64,000 bases of DNA from DASXUG01 sp964620425. GTDB lineage: Bacteria > Pseudomonadota > Gammaproteobacteria > Burkholderiales > Methylophilaceae. How positions within the stretch are numbered: position 1 is the stretch's first letter; each line of letters opens with the position of its first letter. Under the pieces are notes generated by a model. It did not search any database. It worked only from the letters and a program-made list of their open reading frames with translations, and was not told where the DNA came from. The translations under genes and the position numbers were made by a program. The DNA lies in contig CAZUGV010000001.1 in NCBI GenBank assembly GCA_964620425.1, positions 248,001 to 312,000 on the forward strand, written 5' to 3'. Positions 52,299 through 59,626 of the stretch are shown here, in pieces.

Positions 52299-52781
52299 AT
52301 GAAAAAAATGTTATTTGTATTATTTGCACTGCTCAGCTTATCATTCAACGCACTCGCTGCTGTTAACATCAACACTGCGTCTCAAGCTGAATTAGAAAGT
52401 TTGGACGGTATTGGTCCAGTGAAGGCACAAGCCATTATTGATTACCGTAAAAAAAATGGTAACTTCAAAACGGTAGATGATCTAGAGAAAGTGGATGGTA
52501 TAGGTGCAGCAACATTGGCTAATGTTAAAAAAGACGTGTCAATCAGCGGAGCAACCACCGCAGTCGCTGCCAAAACCACTGACAAACCTAGCAAAGCAGA
52601 AAAACCAGCCAAAACTGCTAAAGCCGACAAAGCAGCCCATGAAACAGCAAAGGTTGATGACAAAGCCGCTGCTAAAGAAGCAAAAGCTGCAAAAAAAGCT
52701 GAGAAAGAAGCCGCTAAAAAAGCAAAAGCAGATGCTAAAGCCGCAAAAGAAGATACTAAAGCTACCGACAAAAAGAAATAA
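52299..52781 (+). CDS. ComEA-like helix-hairpin-helix protein with a histone-H1-like tail
   Basis: A 160-residue protein. The signal peptide (about 1-20, MKKMLFVLFALLSLSFNALAA) is followed by a ComEA-type helix-hairpin-helix pair (VNINTASQAELESLDGIGPVKAQAIIDYRKKNG and FKTVDDLEKVDGIGAATLANVKKDV) that binds double-stranded DNA in the periplasm. The last 75 residues are almost only Lys, Ala, Asp, Glu and Thr, a histone-H1-like low-complexity tail. Typical ComEA-like proteins of betaproteobacteria end just after the hairpins, so the tail is an extra. It may add non-specific DNA binding; its effect on DNA uptake is unknown. Confidence 0.85.
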   Translation: MKKMLFVLFALLSLSFNALAAVNINTASQAELESLDGIGPVKAQAIIDYRKKNGNFKTVDDLEKVDGIGAATLANVKKDVSISGATTAVAAKTTDKPSKAEKPAKTAKADKAAHETAKVDDKAAAKEAKAAKKAEKEAAKKAKADAKAAKEDTKATDKKK

Positions 52782-52833
52782 TCTAGTTATAAACTCTAGA
52801 ATATCTTCAAATAAGATATAAAAATACACAGTC

Positions 52834-52860
52834 AAAAGCCACCTCACGGTGGCTTTTATT
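52834..52860. terminator. Bidirectional terminator between the ComEA-like and DUF4124 genes
   Basis: AAAAGCCACC-TCAC-GGTGGCTTTT is a perfect ten-base stem with a four-base loop, followed by a T-rich stretch (ATTTTTTA). It lies between the convergent genes and can serve both. Confidence 0.88.
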
Positions 52861-52905
52861 TTTTACTCCCCATTAAACCATTCTCTCTAGATGCATTTTT
52901 AAAAC

Positions 52906-53370
52906 CTAGGTTTTAATGCAAATAGCATCCACTTCTTTTTGTGCGGATTCCAGCTCTTTTTTGATCGCTGTTTCATCTAAATATTGACGCTCACCTTTTT
53001 CATTATCACGATAAATACTCCCACCAGCCTTTAGTTTTGCTAAATTATCCTTCGCCACATCACATGCTTTAGCACGATTCTGCCTAGATTCAAATGTTTC
53101 GCTTTCAATGACATCGGATTTTTTGTTTGCAGAGTTTTTAGCTGGAGAGGCTAACCCTACAGGCGCTGGATTTGGATTCGCTGTAACAGCCGGATTGGCG
53201 GGCGCTACCTCTCTTGGTTTAGCTTTAAGAGATTCAATTGTCACTTTCCCTCTAGGTGGAGTATCGGAGTAATGCTGGTGACCATCCTCTCCTTTCCACT
53301 TATAAATCTCGGCATAACCTCCAAGTGGAAGTAGTACGAATAACATGAAAACACTTATATTTTTATACAT
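52906..53370 (-). CDS. DUF4124 domain-containing exported protein
   Basis: 154 residues with a signal peptide (MYKNISVFMLFVLLPLGGYA) followed directly by a DUF4124 domain (EIYKWKGEDGHQHYSDTPP), a short Pro/Ala-rich linker and a helical, charged C-terminal part with two Cys. DUF4124 proteins are periplasmic and of unknown function. An in-frame ATG 27 bases upstream (53397) exists, but GGAGG lies inside that extension, four bases before the chosen ATG, so the shorter form is preferred. It converges with the ComEA-like gene and diverges from guaB. Confidence 0.82.
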   Translation of the reverse strand: MYKNISVFMLFVLLPLGGYAEIYKWKGEDGHQHYSDTPPRGKVTIESLKAKPREVAPANPAVTANPNPAPVGLASPAKNSANKKSDVIESETFESRQNRAKACDVAKDNLAKLKAGGSIYRDNEKGERQYLDETAIKKELESAQKEVDAICIKT

Positions 53371-53476
53371 AACCCCTCCACTAAGCGTTAATTTCAATAG
53401 AAAAAAATCAACGCATAATAAAACTTCTACGAATCAGCTTATTAGACCATCATTCGCAGTTTTACCCAATATGAGA

Positions 53477-53505
53477 TTTCACGGCAGTGACAATTTCGGT
53501 ATAAT
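53477..53505 (+). promoter_or_regulatory. Sigma-70 type promoter of guaB
   Basis: A perfect TATAAT (53500-53505) with TTTCAC (53477-53482) 17 bases upstream as a weak -35 box. Transcription would start near 53512, which rules out the in-frame TTG at 53512 as the translation start and supports the ATG at 53533. Confidence 0.55.
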
Positions 53506-53532
53506 CTCGTTTTGGAAGCAAGGAATATCAAA

Positions 53533-54993
53533 ATGCGTCTATTACAACAAGCGCTCACTTTCGATGATGTACTGTTAGTCCCAGCACACTCAAATGTGTT
53601 GCCGCGCGATGTTAGTCTCGCCACACAACTCACTAAAACAATTCGCCTAAACATTCCATTACTCTCAGCGGCGATGGATACCGTTACCGAAGCTCGCCTT
53701 GCGATTGCGCTTGCGCAAGTAGGTGGCATGGGCATTATTCACAAAAACATGTCGATTGAGATGCAAGCCTCTCGCGTCTCTCGGGTTAAGCGCTTTGAAT
53801 CTGGGGTGGTGATTGACCCTGTCACCATTCACCCAACCATGACAGTGCGCGATGTGATTGCACTGACAAAAAAACACAAAATTTCAGGTTTACCAGTTGT
53901 TCAAGATAGCAAAGTAGTCGGCATTGTAACCAATCGTGATTTGCGTTTTGAAACCAACCTAGATCAACCTGCAAGTAACATCATGACACCGCAAGAACGA
54001 CTCGTGACAGTTCGCGAAGGCGCAAGCCGTGAAGACATTATGGGGCTACTGCACAAGCACCGCCTTGAGCGTTTGTTAGTGGTTGGTGATGACTTTGAGC
54101 TAAAAGGCTTAATCACTGTTAAAGATATTCAGAAATCATCGGATTACCCATTAGCCTGTAAAGATAGCAAAGGTCGCTTACGCGTAGGCGCAGCAGTTGG
54201 TGTGGGTGATGGCACTGATGAGCGAATTGCTGCCCTTGTTGAAGCTGGCGTTGATGCGATTGTGGTAGATACCGCACACGGACACTCTCAAGGCGTATTA
54301 GACCGCGTAACATGGGCTAAAACCCACTACCCAGATTTGCAAGTGATTGGTGGCAATATTGCTACAGCTTCCGCCGCTTTAGCATTGGTAGATGCTGGTG
54401 CTGACTGCGTTAAAGTGGGTATTGGCCCTGGCTCTATTTGTACCACTCGTATTGTCGCTGGGGTAGGCGTACCGCAAATTACCGCCATAAGCAATGTGGC
54501 AGAAGCCTTAGCGAAATCTGGCACACCGTTTATTGCCGATGGTGGTATTCGTTTCTCTGGTGATATTTCCAAAGCCATCGCGGCTGGTGCAAACTTGGTC
54601 ATGCTAGGCGGGATGTTTGCGGGTACAGAAGAAGCGCCAGGCGAAGTCGAACTATTTCAAGGGCGCTCTTATAAGTCATACCGCGGCATGGGATCAGTGG
54701 GCGCAATGCAAAAAGGTTCTAGCGACCGTTATTTCCAAGATAACGAAGGCAATGCAGATAAGCTCGTGCCAGAAGGCATTGAAGGTCGCGTACCTTACAA
54801 AGGCAGTGTCGTTGCAGTCATTCATCAACTCATGGGTGGATTACGTGCCTCTATGGGCTATGTTGGTTGTAGCACGATTGATGAAATGCGCAACAAAGCT
54901 GAGTTTGTGCAAATCACCTCCGCTGGCATGCGTGAATCACACGTGCATGATGTACAAATCACAAAAGAAGCTCCTAACTATCATATTGATTAA
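53533..54993 (+). CDS. guaB: Inosine-5'-monophosphate dehydrogenase
   Basis: A 486-residue enzyme oxidising IMP to XMP with NAD, the first committed step of GMP synthesis. The barrel opens with LTFDDVLLVPAHSNVLPRDV. Two CBS domains (about residues 92-205) are inserted. The catalytic loop is GIGPGSICTTRI, with the active Cys, and the flap region includes GMGSVGAMQKGSSDRY and EGVRGRVPYKG-like residues. AAGGAA lies 9 bases before the chosen ATG. It is followed by guaA after a 70-base gap containing a hairpin. Confidence 0.96.
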   Translation: MRLLQQALTFDDVLLVPAHSNVLPRDVSLATQLTKTIRLNIPLLSAAMDTVTEARLAIALAQVGGMGIIHKNMSIEMQASRVSRVKRFESGVVIDPVTIHPTMTVRDVIALTKKHKISGLPVVQDSKVVGIVTNRDLRFETNLDQPASNIMTPQERLVTVREGASREDIMGLLHKHRLERLLVVGDDFELKGLITVKDIQKSSDYPLACKDSKGRLRVGAAVGVGDGTDERIAALVEAGVDAIVVDTAHGHSQGVLDRVTWAKTHYPDLQVIGGNIATASAALALVDAGADCVKVGIGPGSICTTRIVAGVGVPQITAISNVAEALAKSGTPFIADGGIRFSGDISKAIAAGANLVMLGGMFAGTEEAPGEVELFQGRSYKSYRGMGSVGAMQKGSSDRYFQDNEGNADKLVPEGIEGRVPYKGSVVAVIHQLMGGLRASMGYVGCSTIDEMRNKAEFVQITSAGMRESHVHDVQITKEAPNYHID

Positions 54994-55018
54994 TTTATCA
55001 ATTTAATTAAACCTGATT

Positions 55019-55052
55019 GGGCAAACAGTTTACTCAAAGTAGCTGTTTGCCC
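55019..55052 (+). terminator. Hairpin between guaB and guaA
   Basis: GGGCAAACAG (55019-55028) pairs perfectly with CTGTTTGCCC (55043-55052). The following bases are TTCACCATTTT, a poor T tract, so it may be a weak terminator or a leader element that lowers guaA expression relative to guaB. Confidence 0.45.
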
Positions 55053-55063
55053 TTCACCATTTT

Positions 55064-56683
55064 ATGGCGTTTAAAATGTCTCACTCAAAAATCCTTATTC
55101 TCGATTTCGGCTCACAAGTCACTCAGCTCATCGCCCGCCGTGTGCGAGAAGCACACGTTTATTGCGAAATTCACCCATGCGATGTTTCAGATGACTTTGT
55201 CAAAACCTTTGGTGCGGATGGCATTATTCTAAGCGGCAGCCACGCCAGCGTGTATGAAGAGGAAACTGACAAAGCGCCGCAAGCCGTATTTGAACTTGGC
55301 GTACCAGTGCTGGGCATCTGCTACGGCATGCAAACCATGGCGCAGCAATTAGGTGGTAAGGTTGAGGCTGGCACTAAGCGTGAATTTGGTTACGCTCAAG
55401 TAAGAGCCCGCGGTCACTCTGCCCTCTTCCGCGATATTCAAGATGCGACCAATGAACAAGGTCACGGCTTCATCGACGTATGGATGAGTCACGGTGACAA
55501 AGTCACCGAATTGCCCGCAGGCTTTAAAGTCATCGCCAGCAATGACACCACACCGATTGCCGCAATGGCAGACGAAGACCGCAAATTCTACGCCGTACAG
55601 TTTCACCCAGAAGTGACCCACACCAAGCAAGGCCAAGCGATGCTTGAGCGCTTTGTGCTAGAAATTTGCCAAGCCAAACCTGATTGGATTATGGGCGACT
55701 ACATCACCGAAGCCGTGGCTAAAATCAAAGCGAAAGTAGGTGATGAAGAAGTGATTTTAGGCTTATCGGGTGGGGTCGATTCTAGTGTTGCTGCCGCCCT
55801 CATCCACCGCGCCATTGGCGATCAACTCACTTGCGTATTTGTTGACCATGGTTTGTTGCGCTTGAACGAAGGCGATATGGTGATGGATATGTTTGCAGGC
55901 CGCTTGCATGCCAAAGTGATTCGTGTGGATGCGACCGAGCAATTTATGGGCAAACTCGCGGGCGTGAGTGACCCTGAAGCCAAACGTAAAATCATTGGTG
56001 GCGAGTTTGTCGAAGTATTTAAAGCGGAAGCCGCCAAACTCAAAGCCAGCGGTCAAGGACACAAGGTTGCAACTTTCTTGGCACAAGGCACCATTTACCC
56101 TGATGTGATTGAATCTGGCGGTGCCAAATCGAAGAAAGCCGTCACCATCAAAAGCCACCACAATGTCGGTGGCTTGCCTGAACAACTCGGCTTAAAACTA
56201 CTTGAGCCATTGCGTGATTTATTTAAAGACGAAGTGCGCGAACTTGGCGTGGCTTTAGGTTTACCGAGAGACATGGTCTACCGCCACCCCTTCCCAGGCC
56301 CAGGCTTGGGTGTGCGTATTTTAGGTGAAGTCAAACGCGAGTTCGCTTTATTACTGCAACGTGCGGATGCCATTTTTATCGAAGAACTGCGCAATACTGT
56401 CGATGTACAAACAGGAAAAACCTGGTACGACCTCACCAGCCAAGCCTTTACCGTGTTCTTACCCGTTAAATCTGTAGGTGTGATGGGCGATGGTCGCACT
56501 TATGATTACGTGGTTGCCTTACGTGCCGTGGTGACCAGCGATTTTATGACCGCACATTGGGCGGAGTTGCCTTATAGTCTACTAGCTAAAGTGTCTAACC
56601 GCATTATTAATGAAGTACGTGGCATTAACCGCGTGGTTTATGACATCTCAGGCAAACCACCAGCGACGATTGAATGGGAGTAA
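55064..56683 (+). CDS. guaA: GMP synthase (glutamine-hydrolysing)
   Basis: A 539-residue enzyme converting XMP to GMP. The N-terminal glutamine amidotransferase domain opens with ILILDFGSQVTQLIARRVRE and has the nucleophile in GICYGMQTMAQQLGG and the His-Glu pair in AVQFHPEVTHTKQG. The ATP pyrophosphatase domain has the P-loop GLSGGVDSSVAA. The C-terminal dimerisation domain ends with PPATIEWE, as usual. ATG codons at 55064 and 55076 are both possible and neither has a strong ribosome site. Confidence 0.96.
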   Translation: MAFKMSHSKILILDFGSQVTQLIARRVREAHVYCEIHPCDVSDDFVKTFGADGIILSGSHASVYEEETDKAPQAVFELGVPVLGICYGMQTMAQQLGGKVEAGTKREFGYAQVRARGHSALFRDIQDATNEQGHGFIDVWMSHGDKVTELPAGFKVIASNDTTPIAAMADEDRKFYAVQFHPEVTHTKQGQAMLERFVLEICQAKPDWIMGDYITEAVAKIKAKVGDEEVILGLSGGVDSSVAAALIHRAIGDQLTCVFVDHGLLRLNEGDMVMDMFAGRLHAKVIRVDATEQFMGKLAGVSDPEAKRKIIGGEFVEVFKAEAAKLKASGQGHKVATFLAQGTIYPDVIESGGAKSKKAVTIKSHHNVGGLPEQLGLKLLEPLRDLFKDEVRELGVALGLPRDMVYRHPFPGPGLGVRILGEVKREFALLLQRADAIFIEELRNTVDVQTGKTWYDLTSQAFTVFLPVKSVGVMGDGRTYDYVVALRAVVTSDFMTAHWAELPYSLLAKVSNRIINEVRGINRVVYDISGKPPATIEWE

Positions 56684-56693
56684 GCTCTAAACA

Positions 56694-57191
56694 ATGAGCC
56701 GAGGCTTTGTCAAAGAAGATGATTTAGAGCATGCAGGCACAGACTTACCTGAGCGCCCTATCAGCCCGCACCCAAACTATGTAACGCCAACCGGGCTTCA
56801 ACAACTTAATGCACAGGCAGAGGCCTTAGATAAAGAACGTATTTTATATTCATCAAAAAAAGATGACGCGATTGCTTTACAAAAACTTGCCATGATAGAC
56901 CGTGATTTACGCTATTTATCGTCACGTATAGAACAGGCAATATTAGTTAGCCCAAGCAACCAAGCGAAAGATACAGTATTATTTGGGGCGCAGGTACTTG
57001 TAGAAGATGATGCGGGTCAACAACTTACCTTTTACATCGTAGGTGAAGATGAAGCGGATATTAGCTTAAATAAGGTGAGTTGGGTTTCTCCGCTGGCTAA
57101 AGCGTTAATTGGGCATAAAATTGGCGAAACTGTACTCTGGAAGCGCCCTGCTGGTAATATGCAACTTGAAATTATTGCAATTGATCATTGA
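56694..57191 (+). CDS. GreA/GreB-family protein with atypical coiled coil
   Basis: A 165-residue protein with a variable N-terminal extension (RGFVKEDDLEHAGTDLPERPISPHPNYVT) before the GreA/GreB-like coiled coil and C-terminal domain. The C-terminal domain is typical (VLFGAQVLVEDDAGQQLTFYIVGEDEADI and ISLNKVSWVSPLAKALIGHKIGETV). The coiled-coil tip lacks the GDLSEN-type acidic motif that Gre factors use to stimulate RNA polymerase cleavage; the corresponding stretch reads SSKKDDAIALQKL. This is the GreA/GreB-like family seen in betaproteobacteria; transcript-cleavage activity is doubtful. It begins ten bases after guaA. Confidence 0.78.
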   Translation: MSRGFVKEDDLEHAGTDLPERPISPHPNYVTPTGLQQLNAQAEALDKERILYSSKKDDAIALQKLAMIDRDLRYLSSRIEQAILVSPSNQAKDTVLFGAQVLVEDDAGQQLTFYIVGEDEADISLNKVSWVSPLAKALIGHKIGETVLWKRPAGNMQLEIIAIDH

Positions 57192-57223
57192 ATTTAATTT
57201 AATTTTAGAAAGCGCATTTAGAC

Positions 57224-57826
57224 ATGAATGTAATTGAGGCAATTAAAACCCGTCGCTCAATTAAAGCGTACGACCATGAGCATAAAATGACACAGGCGGA
57301 AATCGACCAATTACTGTCATTGGCTATGCTGTCACCCACCGCGTTTAATATTCAACATTGGCGTTTCGTGGTGGTGCAAGACCCAGTACTCCGTCATCAA
57401 ATACGTGCGGTGAGCTGGAATCAAGCGCAAGTTGAAGAGGCATCATTGTTAATCGTTTTGTGTGCCGATACTAAAGCTTGGGAAAAACAGCCTGAGCGCT
57501 ATTGGCGGAATGCACCGCAACCTGTGCAAGATATCTTAGTCCCCGCCATCCATAACTACTACAATAACAATGCACAAGCCCAGCGTGATGAAGCGATGCG
57601 CTCTTGTGGCATGGCGGCAACTACGCTCATGTTAGCTGCAAAAGAGATGGGCTACGACACTTGCCCGATGGATGGTTTTGATTTTGATGCAGTCAGCAAA
57701 TTACTCAATCTGCCTGCGGATCATATCCCAACAATGTTTGTAGTTGTTGGCAAAGCAGCACAGGAAGCGCGCCCTCGCAGCGGTCAGCTAGCGATGGATG
57801 AAGTCGTTATTTATAATAAATTTTAA
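57224..57826 (+). CDS. Nitroreductase family protein
   Basis: A 200-residue FMN-dependent oxidoreductase. IKTRRSIKAYDHEHKMT near the N-terminus binds the FMN phosphate. Family blocks SLAMLSPTAFNIQHWRFVVVQD, MAATTLMLAAKEMGYDTCPMDGF and FVVVGKAAQEARPRSG follow. The likely electron donor is NAD(P)H; the natural substrate is unknown (quinones, nitro-compounds or a flavin-linked step). It lies 32 bases after the GreA/GreB-like gene. Confidence 0.88.
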   Translation: MNVIEAIKTRRSIKAYDHEHKMTQAEIDQLLSLAMLSPTAFNIQHWRFVVVQDPVLRHQIRAVSWNQAQVEEASLLIVLCADTKAWEKQPERYWRNAPQPVQDILVPAIHNYYNNNAQAQRDEAMRSCGMAATTLMLAAKEMGYDTCPMDGFDFDAVSKLLNLPADHIPTMFVVVGKAAQEARPRSGQLAMDEVVIYNKF

Positions 57827-57875
57827 TTACTTTTACCTTAATTTTAAGCACCTTAATACTTTGTAAGAAAGCCCT

Positions 57876-59471
57876 ATGTTAATCAGCAACAATATCACCA
57901 TGCAATTTGGTGCCAAACCCTTGTTTGAAAATGTCTCCGTTAAGTTTGGCGACAATAACCGTTACGGCTTAATTGGCGCCAATGGTTGCGGAAAATCTAC
58001 TTACATGAAGATACTCGCAGGCGTACTTGAACCAACTTCAGGCAATATTTCAATTGATAGCAACGAACGCATGGCTTTTTTGCGCCAAGATCAATTCGCC
58101 TACGAAGATCAGCGTGTATTAGATGTTGTGATGATGGGGCATGAGCAAATGTGGCAAGCAAATGTAGAAAAAAATGCCATCTACATGAACCCAGAAGCCA
58201 CTGAAGAAGACTACATGAAAGCGGCCGAATTAGAGGCGGTATTTGCTGAGTACGATGGCTACACCGCCGAAGCCCGTGCGGGCGAGCTATTGCTTGGTGT
58301 TGGCATCCCCATTGAACAACATAACGGCCCGATGAGCGCGGTTGCGCCTGGTTGGAAACTGCGTGTGCTATTGGTGCAAGCCTTGTTTTCTAACCCAGAC
58401 ATATTGCTACTGGATGAGCCGACCAACAACTTGGACATCAACACCATTCGTTGGTTAGAAGATGTGTTAAATAATCGCAACTGCACCATGATTATCATCT
58501 CGCATGACCGTCACTTCTTAAACCAAGTCTGTACGCATACTTGCGACATGGATTACGGCAAGCTGACGATTTACCCAGGTAATTACGATGATTACATGGA
58601 AGCCAGCACCGCCGCGCGTGCGCAACAAGCGAAAGACAACGCCAAAGCCAAGCAACAAATTGCTGATTTACAAGACTTTGTTCGCCGCTTCTCTGCCAAC
58701 GCTTCAAAAGCCAAGCAAGCAACTTCTAGAGCGAAACAGATCGACAAGATTAAAATTGAAGAATTTAAACCTTCTAGTCGCCAATATCCGTTTATTCGCT
58801 TTGAATACGATGACCGCGAAAAGCTACACCGTAATGCGGTAGAACTCAAAAAGCTATCTCATGGCTTTGATCGACCATTATTTAACGATATTGATTTGCT
58901 GTTTGAAGCTGGCGAAAAAGTTGCCATCATTGGTGAGAACGGTATTGGTAAAACCACATTCTTGCGCTGTCTCGCAGGTGATTTACAAGCTAACCACGGT
59001 GAAGTGAAATGGGCAGAAAAAGCCAATATCGGCTACTTTGCGCAAGACCATGAATATGAGTTTGAGAAAGGCGACAATCTATTTGATTGGATGTCGCAAT
59101 TTCGCAAACCGAATGAAGATGACCAAGCCGTGCGCAGCATGTTAGGCCGTCTATTATTTTCAGGTGAAGACACCAAAAAATCTGTAAAAGTGCTTTCTGG
59201 CGGAGAAAAAGGTCGTATGCTGTATGGCAAGCTCATGTTTGAGCGCACCAATGTTCTATTGATGGATGAACCCACCAACCACATGGACATGGAATCTATC
59301 GAGGCACTCAATACCGCGCTAGATAAGTACAAAGGCACGTTATTCTTCGTCAGCCATGACCGTGAATTTGTCAGCTCCATAGCCACCCGTATTATTGAAA
59401 TCAAAGCGGACGGCATTGTTGATTTCAGCGGTAATTATGAAGACTACCTAGCAAGCCAAGGTGTTGTATAA
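57876..59471 (+). CDS. ybiT: ABC-F family ATPase YbiT
   Basis: A 531-residue protein with two ABC ATPase domains and no membrane part. The first has GANGCGKST and LLLDEPTNNLDINTIRW; the second has GENGIGKTT, LSGGEKGRML and LLMDEPTNHMDMESI. The linker (about 245-300) has the charged stretch SRAKQIDKIKIEEFKPSSRQYPFIRF. These match E. coli YbiT over most of the length. ABC-F proteins bind the ribosomal E site and relieve stalling. The start MLISNNITMQFGAKPLFENVSVKFG is diagnostic. Confidence 0.94.
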   Translation: MLISNNITMQFGAKPLFENVSVKFGDNNRYGLIGANGCGKSTYMKILAGVLEPTSGNISIDSNERMAFLRQDQFAYEDQRVLDVVMMGHEQMWQANVEKNAIYMNPEATEEDYMKAAELEAVFAEYDGYTAEARAGELLLGVGIPIEQHNGPMSAVAPGWKLRVLLVQALFSNPDILLLDEPTNNLDINTIRWLEDVLNNRNCTMIIISHDRHFLNQVCTHTCDMDYGKLTIYPGNYDDYMEASTAARAQQAKDNAKAKQQIADLQDFVRRFSANASKAKQATSRAKQIDKIKIEEFKPSSRQYPFIRFEYDDREKLHRNAVELKKLSHGFDRPLFNDIDLLFEAGEKVAIIGENGIGKTTFLRCLAGDLQANHGEVKWAEKANIGYFAQDHEYEFEKGDNLFDWMSQFRKPNEDDQAVRSMLGRLLFSGEDTKKSVKVLSGGEKGRMLYGKLMFERTNVLLMDEPTNHMDMESIEALNTALDKYKGTLFFVSHDREFVSSIATRIIEIKADGIVDFSGNYEDYLASQGVV

Positions 59472-59480
59472 CGCTATTTC

Positions 59481-59524
59481 TGCGCTTGCTTGCATGATGT
59501 ACCGCACCAAGCAAGCGCATCATG
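59481..59524 (+). other. Interlocked inverted repeats after ybiT
   Basis: TGCGCTTGCTTG (59481-59492) is the exact complement of CAAGCAAGCGCA (59508-59519). CATGATG (59493-59499) is the exact complement of CATCATG (59518-59524). The order A-B-A'-B' allows either a long hairpin with a weak T tail or a pseudoknot. It may terminate ybiT or regulate the next gene. Confidence 0.45.
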
Positions 59525-59626
59525 TTTCAACAATTATGGTCACCTAAGTTTCTATTGAATGTATTTACATTGCCGATGTCAGTTTAAGACCGCATAATCT
59601 TCGTTAACCTTAAGATTACTCTGCCA

